From NCBI GenBank assembly GCA_012727555.1, contig JAAYGT010000027.1, forward strand, positions 17,145 through 81,144: a stretch of 64,000 bases of DNA. Direction: 5' to 3'. The translations under genes were made by a program, and so were the position numbers. Each line of letters starts with the position of its first letter. Positions within the stretch are counted from its first letter, which is position 1. Below, piece by piece: positions 35,758 through 45,140 of the stretch. This DNA comes from Alcaligenaceae bacterium. Its GTDB lineage: Bacteria; Pseudomonadota; Gammaproteobacteria; Burkholderiales; Burkholderiaceae_B. Below the pieces are notes generated by a model. That model was given only the letters and a program-made list of their open reading frames with translations, made no database searches and had not been told where the DNA came from.

Positions 35758-37497
35758 ATGACTACCGAAGTGCGCGATTCGTCAGTGTCGCGATCGGTCT
35801 CGGTCAAGGGGGCATGGTTGCAGGTAATTGCTGCCATGTTTTGGTTGCCGCAGGCGGCCATTATTGCTTGGGTTGTGCAAGGGCTGGTACCCGGGCATCC
35901 TGATGCATTTGCCGGCCCGCAGGCGCCTGCGCTGTGGGCTCTGGCTTTTTTTGTGCTGGGTGTACTGCGTTCTGCCGTGCAGTCAGCCGGCATGCGTATC
36001 TGCACTGAGCACGCCATAAAAACGCTCACACAGTTACGGTTTTTGGCAACGCGTTCTGTAGTTTCCGATACACCACTGAACAGGCACCGTCCTGCCTCGG
36101 GCGAGGTCGCCAGTATCCTGGCTGAGCAAGCCGAGTCAGTCATACCTTACCTTGCCCGGTTTCTTCCTGCCCGCCTGCGGGCCATGATCGTACCTTTTTG
36201 CATTGTGCTCGTTGTGGCCTGGTTTTCGTGGGCGGCGGCCCTTGTTCTGCTTGTTGCCGCGCCGCTCATACCCTTTTTCATGGCACTGGTTGGTTGGCGG
36301 GCACAACAGGCCAGTCTTGATCAACTTGATCAAATGGGCGACACCAACGCGTTTGTTCTTGACCGCTTGAGGGGGCTGGCAACATTGCGGACACTGGGCG
36401 CGCTTGAATCAACGGCCCGCGACATCAGGCAGCGTGCCAATGCCTTGAAAATGCGCACCATGGCGGTGCTGCGTATTGCCTTTCTTTCATCGGCCGTACT
36501 TGAGCTTTTTTCTGCCCTGGGCGTGGCCATGGTCGCTGTTTATGTGGGCTTTCACTTGCTCGGTGAGCTTCCTTTTGGTGCATGGGGTGGCAAACTTGAA
36601 CTTGGCCCGGCCTTGTTTATTTTGTTGCTTGCGCCGGCATTTTTCGAGCCCTTGCGAGATCTCGCATCGGCCTGGCACGATCGTGCATCAGGTCTTGCGG
36701 CTTTGCAGCAACTGAACAGGCTGTCTGTACTTCAGACAGCTGATCTGTTCAGCGTTGCAGGTCTGAAGCCCGAACTGTCCCAAGTGCGCGTACCCGCTTC
36801 AACAGATCGTCCACCTGCAGTTCAAATAGATCATGTCTCCTTTGCCTACCCTGGCGATCAGCGCCTGTTGCTGTCCGGGTTTTCTTTAAATGTGGCTTCA
36901 GGTGAACACATTGCTTTTTTCGCGCCCAGTGGCACCGGCAAGTCCACGCTGCTTGCGCTGGTAGCCGGCCTTGTTCGGCCAGGCTCGGGTCAGGTGCTGC
37001 TCAATAACATACCCGTTTCGGACGAAACTGCCGTACAGTCCAGGCAGCGTATGGGCTGGGTGGGTCAGAATCCTCATATTTTTCAGGGTTCTTTGATCGA
37101 TAACGTTGCATTGGGGCGTGTCATAGAGCCCGGTTTGCTTGATACCCTGATGAAACAGTCTGCATTACAGTCTGTTGTTAACGGTCGGGGCAATGTAGCG
37201 CTTGCTGAAGCGGGCCAGGGCTTATCGGGTGGTGAATTACTCAGGGTTTCTCTGGCCAGAGCCTTGGCCAATTCTCAGGCTGACTTGATACTGGCCGATG
37301 AGCCCACCGCACACCTTGATCGCGAGACTGCACGACAGGTGACTGACAACCTGCTGCAGGCGGCACAGCATAAAACATTGCTGGTTGCTACGCATGATCC
37401 GGAACTGGCTGCCCGCATGGATCGGATCGTCAATTTGGTTCATGACCCTGTCCGGGGGTTAATTATTGACTCTGTCTGCCCAGGAAGCCCGTCATGA
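35758..37497 (+). CDS. cydD: Heterodimeric ABC exporter subunit CydD
   Basis: CydDC exports reductant (cysteine/glutathione) or handles heme and is needed for assembly of cytochrome bd. The 579-residue protein has an N-terminal six-span membrane domain and a C-terminal ATPase with Walker A FAPSGTGKST, signature LSGGELLRVS and Walker B LILADEPTAHLD. It ends in an ATGA overlap with cydC. The order cydD-cydC-cydA-cydB-cydX forms one operon. Confidence 0.94.
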   Translation: MTTEVRDSSVSRSVSVKGAWLQVIAAMFWLPQAAIIAWVVQGLVPGHPDAFAGPQAPALWALAFFVLGVLRSAVQSAGMRICTEHAIKTLTQLRFLATRSVVSDTPLNRHRPASGEVASILAEQAESVIPYLARFLPARLRAMIVPFCIVLVVAWFSWAAALVLLVAAPLIPFFMALVGWRAQQASLDQLDQMGDTNAFVLDRLRGLATLRTLGALESTARDIRQRANALKMRTMAVLRIAFLSSAVLELFSALGVAMVAVYVGFHLLGELPFGAWGGKLELGPALFILLLAPAFFEPLRDLASAWHDRASGLAALQQLNRLSVLQTADLFSVAGLKPELSQVRVPASTDRPPAVQIDHVSFAYPGDQRLLLSGFSLNVASGEHIAFFAPSGTGKSTLLALVAGLVRPGSGQVLLNNIPVSDETAVQSRQRMGWVGQNPHIFQGSLIDNVALGRVIEPGLLDTLMKQSALQSVVNGRGNVALAEAGQGLSGGELLRVSLARALANSQADLILADEPTAHLDRETARQVTDNLLQAAQHKTLLVATHDPELAARMDRIVNLVHDPVRGLIIDSVCPGSPS

Positions 37498-39200
37498 ACA
37501 GCATCCAGAGTCTTCTTGTGTTGTGGCATATTTTTCGTCTTCAGGCAGGGCAGCGCATGCTCGGTGGGGCGTTGCTGGCTGCGCTAACTGTTTTATCCGG
37601 TGTCGCGTTGCTGGGTTTGTCAGGCTGGTTCATCACCGCAACAGCGATCGCAGGGCTCTCCACCGCTACAGCACTGGCCTTCAACGTTTTTGGTCCGTCA
37701 GCCGGTATCCGCTTGCTGGCATTGGGTCGTACCGCCAGTCGTTACGCGGAGCGTATGGTTACGCACGATGTCACTCTCGATGTCCTTGCCTCGCTGCGCG
37801 AACGGCTCTTTCTTGGCTGGTCGGCTCCGGGAGCTGCAACACGTTTGCTTGCCCATCCTGCGCGTTTGCTGTTTCGCATCATGGCCGATGTCGATGCCCT
37901 TGATGCCCTTTATTTGCGCGTGGTGTTGCCCTTGTCGGTCGTTGTGTTTTCCAGTGTTTTCGTGGCCTTGTTGCTGGGTGTGCTCAATGTCTTCACGGGC
38001 CTTGGTTTTGGTCTTGCCGTGTTGGCCGGTGCCGTGCTTCCTGCCTGGGTCGCGGCGCGTCAGGCGCGTAGTCTCGTTGCAGAGCGCGTGCTGCAACTCG
38101 AAGAATTTCGTCGCGAATCCATTGACCTTGTTTCCGGGCATATCGAACTGATCATGACCGGAACGTTGCCTGCAGCCTTTGCGCGTCAGCAGTCACACCA
38201 GACACAATTGGCTTTTCTGGAAACTGCACTTGGGCGCATTGATGCCCATGCCGCTTTCCTGCACGGTTTGGTTGCACACGCGCTGGTGGCTGCAGCACTG
38301 TTTAGTGCCTGGTGGCTTGTTGACACCAACCTGCTGTCCGTTGCGCAGGCAGCCCTGCTTGTGCTGGTTGTTCTGGCAGCCTCTGAACCGTTCACAGCTT
38401 TGCGTCGAGGCGCTCTTGAACTGGCTCGAACGCTTATTGCTGCCGCTCGTCTGGCACCAAGGTTTGCCTCTGTGGGCACATCCACCAGCCCCGATTCTCC
38501 CGCTCTGTACAATTCTGAACCCGACGCGTCCGATATTCTGCTGACTGACGTCAGCGTTGTGCATGAAAACGCCACAGCCCCTGTTCTCTCAGGGCTGTCC
38601 CTGCGCATTCGCGCCGGCGAGCGCGTGGCCATCATTGGTTGTAGCGGTGCAGGCAAGTCCAGTTTGCTCAATGTGTTGGCCGGTGAACTCCCTGTGCATT
38701 CAGGAAGATACCAGCATCCCGGATCAGCCTTGCTGACACAAGCCTCTTACATTTTTCACGACACCCTGGCAGGCAATCTGCGTGTTGCAGACCCGCTCGC
38801 AACGGATGAAAAACTTTGGCAAGTTCTTGGTATCGCCGGTCTTGATGCGGATGTCCGGGCCATGCCTGACGGTCTTGAAACCATTCCCGGTGAGCGGGGG
38901 GCAGGTTTGTCCGGTGGCCAGGCAAGGCGTCTTGCTCTGGCTCGACTGCTGCTGCGCAAGGTGCCTGTATGGTTGCTCGATGAACCCACCGAAGCTCTGG
39001 ATACGGTAACCGCCGATCGCGTCATGGACGCCATTTTCAGGGCAGCAGGTACACGCACACTGGTCATGGCAACCCATCTTTACCGAGAGGCCCGCCATGC
39101 CGAGCGTCTGATACTCATGCGCGATGGTTCGGTGTGCGTCGATACCCGACGCGGTGAACCCGCCTTTGAAACCCTTTTATTTTCTCTTCGACAGGACTGA
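37494..39200 (+). CDS. cydC: Heterodimeric ABC exporter subunit CydC
   Basis: The 568-residue partner of CydD has an ABC type-1 membrane domain with the early motif GWFITATAIAG and an ATPase domain with Walker A GCSGAGKSS, signature LSGGQARRLALA and Walker B VWLLDEPTEALD. It starts inside the last codons of cydD and ends six bases before cydA. Confidence 0.94.
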   Translation: MNSIQSLLVLWHIFRLQAGQRMLGGALLAALTVLSGVALLGLSGWFITATAIAGLSTATALAFNVFGPSAGIRLLALGRTASRYAERMVTHDVTLDVLASLRERLFLGWSAPGAATRLLAHPARLLFRIMADVDALDALYLRVVLPLSVVVFSSVFVALLLGVLNVFTGLGFGLAVLAGAVLPAWVAARQARSLVAERVLQLEEFRRESIDLVSGHIELIMTGTLPAAFARQQSHQTQLAFLETALGRIDAHAAFLHGLVAHALVAAALFSAWWLVDTNLLSVAQAALLVLVVLAASEPFTALRRGALELARTLIAAARLAPRFASVGTSTSPDSPALYNSEPDASDILLTDVSVVHENATAPVLSGLSLRIRAGERVAIIGCSGAGKSSLLNVLAGELPVHSGRYQHPGSALLTQASYIFHDTLAGNLRVADPLATDEKLWQVLGIAGLDADVRAMPDGLETIPGERGAGLSGGQARRLALARLLLRKVPVWLLDEPTEALDTVTADRVMDAIFRAAGTRTLVMATHLYREARHAERLILMRDGSVCVDTRRGEPAFETLLFSLRQD

Positions 39201-39206
39201 ACCATC

Positions 39207-40796
39207 ATGGATCTGGATATTGTCTCTTTATCGCGGCTGCAGTTTGCCCTGACTGCGCTATATCACTTTCTTTTTGTGCCGCTGACCATCGGGCTTTCAA
39301 TCATCATCGCCATCATGGAGACGGTCTATGTCATGACCAACCGCCCCATCTGGCGGCAAATGACCAAGTTCTGGGGTACGCTCTTCGGCATTAACTTCGT
39401 GCTGGGTGTGGCCACTGGCATCGTCATGGAATTCCAGTTCGGTATGAACTGGTCGTACTACAGCCATTACGTTGGCGATGTCTTTGGCGCGCCGCTTGCC
39501 ATTGAAGGCCTTATGGCCTTTTTCCTCGAAGCCACGTTTGTCGGGCTGTTTTTCTTTGGCTGGGATCGTCTGTCCAAAGTGGGGCACCTGGTGGCCACAT
39601 GGGCCGTGGCATTGGGTTCCAACTTTTCGGCACTCTGGATCCTGATCGCCAACGGCTGGATGCAGTACCCGGTCGGTTCGGTTTTCAATCCGGAAACCAT
39701 GCGCATGGAGGTCAGCGATTTCTACGAGGTCCTGTTCAACTCTGTGGCTCAGGCCAAATTTGTGCATACGGTTTCTGCCGGCTATGTCACAGCCTCCATT
39801 TTTGTACTGGGTGTTTCAGCCTGGTACCTGCTTAAAGGGCGGCACACTGACCTGGCCAAGCGTTCAATGACCATTGCATCGTCTTTTGGTCTTGCTGCGG
39901 CGTTGTCCGTGGTTGTGCTGGGCGATGAAAGCGGTTATTTGTCGGGTGAACATCAGAAAATGAAACTGGCTGCCATTGAAGCTATGTGGGAAACTGAACC
40001 GGCTCCCGCATCGTTCACCCTGTTTGGTTTGCCTGACCAGGAAGCGCGTGAAACACATTTTGGGGTGCATATTCCCATGGTTATGGGCCTGATCGGTACC
40101 CGTTCCCTGGATACCCCCATTCCCGGCATCAACGACCTTGTCAAGTCAGCCGAGCACCGTATCCGTGACGGCATTATTGCCTACGATGCCCTGCAGCGTA
40201 TCCGTTCGGTTGGCGATCAACCCGCCAATCCCGATGACCTTGCCTTGTTCAAAAAGCATGGCGAGAACCTGGGCTATGCCATGTTGCTGCTCAGCTATGT
40301 TGACGATCCACGCAAGGCAACCGATGAACAGATTCAGAACGCATCCTGGGATACCGTTCCTCAGGTTGCCCCCCTGTTCTGGTCATTCCGTATTATGGTG
40401 GCCCTTGGCATGTTTTTCATTGTCCTGATGCTGGTGTTTTTTGTGCAATCTGCGCGTCGCCGTCTGGATCAAAAGCCTTGGTTACTGAAAGTGGCTGTCT
40501 TTTCAATCCCTTTACCCTGGATAGCTGCTGAAATGGGCTGGTTTGTGGCCGAGTTCGGTCGTCAACCCTGGGTTATCGAAGGCGTCTTGCCCACGGCTGT
40601 TGCTGTTTCCGATCTTGGGGTCGGTACAGTCTTGCTCACCATTGCCGGATTCGTGGCTATTTATACTGTGCTGCTGGTCATTGAAATGCGTCTTATGCTC
40701 AAGGCCATCCGCAAGGGCCCGCAGCCTGACAACGCCCCCGAGTCTCCTCTGACGACTCCCCATTTGTCTCAACGTCTTGTTGTAGCGGAGCGCTGA
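39207..40796 (+). CDS. cydA: Cytochrome bd ubiquinol oxidase subunit I
   Basis: CydA carries the hemes b558, b595 and d and the quinol site of the high-affinity terminal oxidase. The 529-residue protein begins SLSRLQFALTALYHFLFVPL, with the heme-ligand histidine near residue 19, and has about nine spans. The region after GDESGY is long (about residues 240-390), which places it with the long-Q-loop enzymes. Its neighbours cydB and cydX complete the oxidase. Confidence 0.96.
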   Translation: MDLDIVSLSRLQFALTALYHFLFVPLTIGLSIIIAIMETVYVMTNRPIWRQMTKFWGTLFGINFVLGVATGIVMEFQFGMNWSYYSHYVGDVFGAPLAIEGLMAFFLEATFVGLFFFGWDRLSKVGHLVATWAVALGSNFSALWILIANGWMQYPVGSVFNPETMRMEVSDFYEVLFNSVAQAKFVHTVSAGYVTASIFVLGVSAWYLLKGRHTDLAKRSMTIASSFGLAAALSVVVLGDESGYLSGEHQKMKLAAIEAMWETEPAPASFTLFGLPDQEARETHFGVHIPMVMGLIGTRSLDTPIPGINDLVKSAEHRIRDGIIAYDALQRIRSVGDQPANPDDLALFKKHGENLGYAMLLLSYVDDPRKATDEQIQNASWDTVPQVAPLFWSFRIMVALGMFFIVLMLVFFVQSARRRLDQKPWLLKVAVFSIPLPWIAAEMGWFVAEFGRQPWVIEGVLPTAVAVSDLGVGTVLLTIAGFVAIYTVLLVIEMRLMLKAIRKGPQPDNAPESPLTTPHLSQRLVVAER

Positions 40797-40800
40797 AATC

Positions 40801-41955
40801 ATGATTCTGCATACTTTGATTGATTACGACACCTTGCGTGTCATCTGGTGGGTGCTGCTTGGTGTGCTGCTCATCGGTTTTGCCCTCACCGACGGTTTCG
40901 ATCTGGGTACGGGTATGTTGCTGCCTTTTGTGGGCCGCAGCGATGTCGAACGCCGTGTGGTCATCAACAGCATTGGCCCGGTCTGGGAAGGCAATCAGGT
41001 GTGGCTCGTTCTGGCGGGTGGTGCCATTTTTGCGGCATGGCCCCAGTTGTATGCCGTATCTTTTTCCGGCTTTTATCTGGCCATGTTTGCCATATTGTTT
41101 GCCCTGATCCTGCGTCCTGTCGGTTTCAAGTACCGCAGCAAGCACGATGATCCGCGCTGGCGCAGCAACTGGGATATCGCCTTGTTTATTGGTGGTTTCG
41201 TGCCCAGCCTTATTTTTGGTGTGGCACTGGGCAATGTCCTGCTGGGGGTGCCTTTCCGGCTCGATAACGATCTGCGTGCTTTTTACGAAGGTGGTTTCTT
41301 TGGTTTGCTGACACCTTTCGCCGTATTGTGCGGCCTGGTATCGGTGGGTATGCTGCTTGCGCACGGGGCATCCTGGCTGCGTTTGAAAACACGTGGTCCG
41401 GTTGCTGAACGTGCACGCAGTATTGGTATGGTAGCGGCACTGGCAACGTTTGTGCTCTACGCTCTGGCCGGTTTCTTTTTGTGGTCCATGGTCGATGGCT
41501 ACCGCATCACCAGCGTAATTGATCCAACAGCAGCTTCGAATCCATTGCGCAAAACGGTTGAGCTCGTCGCCGGTGGCTGGTTTGACAACTACACGAACCA
41601 CAGCTGGACAATCATTGCGCCTGTGCTGGGGCTGGCCGGTTTGCTTGGTGCGTTCCTGGGGCTTGCCGCCCGAAAAGATGCCGTGTCGTTTTTGTCGGGG
41701 TGTGTGGCCATTGTGGGCATCATCTGCAGTGTAGGCGCTTCCATGTTTCCCATCATCCTGCCGTCCTCAATCGACCCGCGGTCCAGTTTGGCCGTTTGGG
41801 ATGCCTCGTCTAGTCACATGACGCTGTTCATCATGTTGGTTGCGACCGTTATTTTTATGCCGATCATTGTGGCCTATACCTCGTGGGTCTATCGTGTTCT
41901 GTGGGGTAAAGTGACCGAAGCAGATGTCACTGACGAGAACCGCCACGCCTATTGA
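40801..41955 (+). CDS. cydB: Cytochrome bd ubiquinol oxidase subunit II
   Basis: CydB is the second large subunit of cytochrome bd. The 384-residue protein has about eight spans with the signature FALTDGFDLGTGMLLP near the N-terminus, then GPVWEGNQVWLVLAGGA. It begins four bases after cydA and is followed 46 bp later by cydX. Confidence 0.96.
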   Translation: MILHTLIDYDTLRVIWWVLLGVLLIGFALTDGFDLGTGMLLPFVGRSDVERRVVINSIGPVWEGNQVWLVLAGGAIFAAWPQLYAVSFSGFYLAMFAILFALILRPVGFKYRSKHDDPRWRSNWDIALFIGGFVPSLIFGVALGNVLLGVPFRLDNDLRAFYEGGFFGLLTPFAVLCGLVSVGMLLAHGASWLRLKTRGPVAERARSIGMVAALATFVLYALAGFFLWSMVDGYRITSVIDPTAASNPLRKTVELVAGGWFDNYTNHSWTIIAPVLGLAGLLGAFLGLAARKDAVSFLSGCVAIVGIICSVGASMFPIILPSSIDPRSSLAVWDASSSHMTLFIMLVATVIFMPIIVAYTSWVYRVLWGKVTEADVTDENRHAY

Positions 41956-42001
41956 CGGCGTTGTATTTGCGAATTTGTCATAATTCGGACAAGGAGTTGC
42001 T

Positions 42002-42118
42002 ATGTGGTATTTTGCCTGGATACTTGGGCTTGGCGTTGCGGCAACATTTGCTGTACTGAACGCCATGTGGTTTGAATTGAAGGAAGCGGACGATCAGGCA
42101 CACACCGATCCGTCCTGA
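42002..42118 (+). CDS. cydX: Cytochrome bd small subunit CydX
   Basis: A 38-codon gene starts at the ATG at 42002 and encodes MWYFAWILGLGVAATFAVLN at its N-terminus, followed by a Trp-Phe-Glu stretch and an acidic tail. The MWYFAWxLG start and single membrane span are the CydX/YbgT signature. AAGGAG lies just upstream of the ATG. CydX is a structural subunit that stabilises cytochrome bd. The gene is easily missed because of its size. Confidence 0.93.
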   Translation: MWYFAWILGLGVAATFAVLNAMWFELKEADDQAHTDPS

Positions 42119-42130
42119 TGCAAAGAACGG

Positions 42131-42168
42131 ACGGGCATGCTGCGCATTTCACAGCATGCCCGTTGTTT
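42131..42168 (+). terminator. cyd operon terminator
   Basis: ACGGGCATGCTG (42131-42142) pairs perfectly with 42152-42163 around a 9-nt loop and is followed by TGTTT. It lies 13 bp after the cydX stop and should end the cyd transcript before the ArsR-type gene. Confidence 0.8.
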
Positions 42169-42199
42169 CAGGGTTTATTTCTACTCGAGCTGTACGATC

Positions 42200-42529
42200 A
42201 TGATCACAACACCAGAAGACAGCCTGTTGGTACGGGAAGCAGCAACGCATGCCGCTTCATTTTTGAAGACAGTGGGCAACGAGCAACGTTTGCTTGTGCT
42301 GTGTCTGCTTGCAAAGAACGGGGAGATGAGTGTAGGTGCCATGCTTGACTGCATGGGTCTTAGCCAGTCGGCATTGTCCCAGCACCTTGCCAAAATGCGC
42401 GAAGAAGGTTTGCTGGGTCAGCGGCGGGAATCCCAGATGGTGTTTTACCGAATCATTGACCAGCGGGTCGAGCGCTTGCTCAACCTGTTGGCCGACCTGT
42501 ATTGTCCTGATCAATCGAGCGCATCGTGA
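42200..42529 (+). CDS. ArsR-family regulator, BigR/YgaV-like (sulfide/persulfide sensing)
   Basis: The 109-residue winged-helix protein has FLKTVGNEQRLLVLCLLAK, the recognition helix LSQSALSQHLAKMREEGLL and a C-terminal DLYCPDQ. Cysteines at about 35 and 102 match the redox pair of BigR, YgaV and SqrR proteins, which are released from DNA when reactive sulfur links the two; a third Cys is at 51. ATG at 42200 is used, although the frame extends upstream. The stop overlaps the GTG of the SulP permease (GTGA), and a rhodanese follows, which supports a sulfur-responsive role. Confidence 0.85.
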   Translation: MITTPEDSLLVREAATHAASFLKTVGNEQRLLVLCLLAKNGEMSVGAMLDCMGLSQSALSQHLAKMREEGLLGQRRESQMVFYRIIDQRVERLLNLLADLYCPDQSSAS

Positions 42530-44277
42530 ATCTTCCCATGCTCGATTGGCTCAAGGGTTACGACCGTCACATGCTTGTGCAAGATCTGTCGGCCGCCGTC
42601 ATTGTTACCCTGATGCTCATTCCCCAGTCGCTGGCCTATGCCATGCTGGCCGGGTTGCCTCCGGAAGTGGGTTTGTATGCCAGTATTTTGCCCCTGATCG
42701 CCTACGGGGTGTTTGGCTCCAGTCGCACGTTGTCGGTGGGGCCGGTGGCTGTGCTGTCACTCATGGTGGCCTCAACGTTGGGGCAACTTTCGTTGCAAGG
42801 CGTTCACTATCTGCATGGCAGTCTGGCTCTTGCGCTCATGAGCGGTGCCTGGTTGCTGGTTTTCGGGCTTTTGCGCCTGGGTTTCGTAGCACATTTCATT
42901 AGCCATCCGGTTATGTCGGGTTTCATCAGTGCATCGGCTTTGCTGATCACGGTCAGCCAGCTTGGGCCGTTGCTGGGGCTTCGCTTGCAGGGTGAGCAGC
43001 TCTGGCCGCTCGTTTCATTATTTCAGCAAGCAAGCGCTGTACAGTGGGTGACCTTTGTCATTTCAATCGTCTGTCTGGGTGTCTTGTTCTGGTCGCGGGC
43101 CCGGCTCAAACCGGTGCTTGTAAAGGCTGGTTTGAGCCTTGGTTTGTCAACGGCCCTGGTTCGAATGGTGCCTGCAGTTCTGGTGGTTCTGGGTATTCTT
43201 GTCTCAATGCTGGCCGATTTTTCATCGCTGGGTGTTGCGGTTGTAGGGCAGGTTCCGGCCGGTTTGCCTGCACTGAGCTGGCCTGCGTGGTCCGAGCTGC
43301 CATGGCGTGCGTTGGTTCTGCCATCGCTTTTGCTGGCGCTGGTCGGCTTTGTTGAATCTGTTTCCGTCGGCCAGACGCTTGCTGCCAAACGCAGGCAGCG
43401 TATTTCAGCCAACCAGGAACTCATTGGTCTGGGCGTGTCCAATCTTGTGTCTGGCTTGTCCGGTGGTATGCCTGTTACGGGCGGTTTTGCTCGTTCGGTG
43501 GTTAATTTTGATGCGGGTGCGCAAACGCCGGCTGCCGGTGTGTTTACTGCTTTGGGAATTACCGTGGCCGGTTTATGGTTCGCCCCTTTGCTGGCCACAC
43601 TGCCCAAAGCCATTCTGGCCGCCACCATCGTCGTGGCCGTGCTGGGGTTGTTCGATCTCTCCCTGTTTCGCCATACCTGGCGTTTCTCGCGTGCTGACTT
43701 CATTGCGTTGTCATTAACCTTTGTTGTGACACTGCTTGTGAATGTCGAGCTTGGTCTGCTGGCCGGCATTGCCGGTTCTCTTGTCTTGCATGTGTATCAC
43801 AGCTACAAGCCTCATTGGGCGGAAGTCGGGCTGATCCAGGGTACTGAACATTTTCGCAACAGAAACCGGCATGTGGTGCTGCTTGATGACACCCTGTTGT
43901 GTTTACGAATCGATGAAAGCCTGTATTTTGCCAATGCGGCCCAGCTCGAAGACGTTGTTGCCCGACTTGTAAGTCAGCGCCCGAAGGTTAAACATGTGGT
44001 GGTGCAGTGCAGTGCGGTCAATCGCATCGATGCTTCAGCCCTCGACAGTCTTCTGATGATCAACGAGCGTTTGCGCATTGCGGGCGTCGGTTTTCATTTA
44101 GCAGAAATCAAAGGTCCGGTCATGGATCGTCTGAACCAGTCGGAACTGGTCCATGTTCTGAATGGCCAGATTTTTCTGACGCTGTATCAGGGCTGGCAGG
44201 CATTGCGGGCTTCTGATGCGTCCTCTTCAACTTCACTCTTATTGCAGGAAACCTATTCGCATGAAAACCGCACATGA
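42526..44277 (+). CDS. SulP-family anion permease with STAS domain
   Basis: The 583-residue protein has the SulP membrane domain (about residues 20-410), starting with MLIPQSLAYAMLAGLPPEVG, and a cytoplasmic STAS domain (about 440-550) with FANAAQLEDVV and VVVQCSAVNRIDASALD. SulP proteins carry sulfate, bicarbonate or other anions. The GTG start overlaps the regulator stop. Between a persulfide-type regulator and a rhodanese, sulfate or another oxidised sulfur anion is the likely cargo, but this is inference. Confidence 0.9.
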   Translation: MNLPMLDWLKGYDRHMLVQDLSAAVIVTLMLIPQSLAYAMLAGLPPEVGLYASILPLIAYGVFGSSRTLSVGPVAVLSLMVASTLGQLSLQGVHYLHGSLALALMSGAWLLVFGLLRLGFVAHFISHPVMSGFISASALLITVSQLGPLLGLRLQGEQLWPLVSLFQQASAVQWVTFVISIVCLGVLFWSRARLKPVLVKAGLSLGLSTALVRMVPAVLVVLGILVSMLADFSSLGVAVVGQVPAGLPALSWPAWSELPWRALVLPSLLLALVGFVESVSVGQTLAAKRRQRISANQELIGLGVSNLVSGLSGGMPVTGGFARSVVNFDAGAQTPAAGVFTALGITVAGLWFAPLLATLPKAILAATIVVAVLGLFDLSLFRHTWRFSRADFIALSLTFVVTLLVNVELGLLAGIAGSLVLHVYHSYKPHWAEVGLIQGTEHFRNRNRHVVLLDDTLLCLRIDESLYFANAAQLEDVVARLVSQRPKVKHVVVQCSAVNRIDASALDSLLMINERLRIAGVGFHLAEIKGPVMDRLNQSELVHVLNGQIFLTLYQGWQALRASDASSSTSLLLQETYSHENRT

Positions 44278-44641
44278 TCTGGTGCAGGCCGCCAAAGAAC
44301 GCATTACCGAAGTCGATCTCCAAGGCGCTCACGACGTGTTGCAGCAGGCTGATCTGTTGATCGATGTTCGCGAACCCGATGAATACCGTGCCGGGCATGT
44401 GCCCGGGGCCGTGAATATTCCCAGGGGGTTGCTTGAGTTTCGCATGAGCAGCACGCCCGAGTACGAGCCACGTGATAAAAAAATAGTCATTTACTGCAAA
44501 ACCAGCGGGCGTGCAGCGCTTGCGGCGGTGGCATTGCACGACATGGGGTATTTGTCTGTGCATTCAATTGCCGGGGGCATCGATGCCTGGGAAGCTGCCG
44601 GCAAACCGGTTGTACAGCCCAGTCTGCCCAGCTTCGATTGA
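44261..44641 (+). CDS. Rhodanese-like sulfurtransferase
   Basis: This single-domain rhodanese has 126 residues, with the fold marks LLIDVREPDEYRAGHVPGAVNIP and the active-site loop YCKTSGRAALAA, whose Cys would carry the persulfide. ATG at 44261 has AGGAA at 44246-44250; it starts inside the end of the SulP gene, in another frame. It would move sulfane sulfur between small thiols or proteins. It is the third gene of the BigR-type operon. Confidence 0.92.
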   Translation: MKTAHDLVQAAKERITEVDLQGAHDVLQQADLLIDVREPDEYRAGHVPGAVNIPRGLLEFRMSSTPEYEPRDKKIVIYCKTSGRAALAAVALHDMGYLSVHSIAGGIDAWEAAGKPVVQPSLPSFD

Positions 44642-44663
44642 TCTTTTGAAGGGTGTCTGCCTT

Positions 44664-45086
44664 TCAGTCGCCCGTTTCAAGGTCTTTGTTGCGCATCCAG
44701 TCGGCCGTCTGGAAGAAGGCGGGCCTGAGAATATCTTGCAAAGGTTCGGGTAGTCCGGTGTCTTTCATGGCCTGATCCATGCAGGCTACCCACTGATCCC
44801 GCTCGGTGACACCGATTGCAAACGGTAAATGGCGCGCGCGTAACATGGGGTGGCCAACGTTTTCCACGAAATACGACGGGCCACCCAGCCAGCCACATAG
44901 AAACCAGAACAAGCGTTGACGCGCACGGTCCAGATCCGGCCCGTGGGTGGCCCTCAGTTCAGCGTAGCCAGTCTCAAGGTCCATCAGATCGTAAAAGCGA
45001 TCAACCAGTGCCTGAACCGCAGGCTCGCCACCCATCCAGTCGAATGGGGTGATGACTTGTGAGGCTTCATGTGTTTGTTCTGTCAT
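44664..45086 (-). CDS. Group II truncated hemoglobin
   Basis: The 140-residue protein matches group II (trHbO-like) 2/2 hemoglobins: DWMGGEPAVQALVDRFYDLM, then LFWFLCGWLGGPSYF and HPMLRARHLPFAIG with the proximal histidine, and RDQWVACMDQAM. Such proteins bind oxygen or NO. It converges on the rhodanese gene with a 22-bp gap and no clear terminator between them. Confidence 0.92.
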   Translation of the reverse strand: MTEQTHEASQVITPFDWMGGEPAVQALVDRFYDLMDLETGYAELRATHGPDLDRARQRLFWFLCGWLGGPSYFVENVGHPMLRARHLPFAIGVTERDQWVACMDQAMKDTGLPEPLQDILRPAFFQTADWMRNKDLETGD

Positions 45087-45140
45087 GCGTTTGAATTCCT
45101 GTGCTTCTGTACGGGCTTTATTCGGGATCGCTGCGACTGC

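Noticed and set aside
42196..42205. GATCATGATC palindrome over the BigR-like start codon as operator
   Set aside because: It is only 10 bp, overlaps the start codon, and does not resemble the AT-rich sites known for BigR-type regulators.
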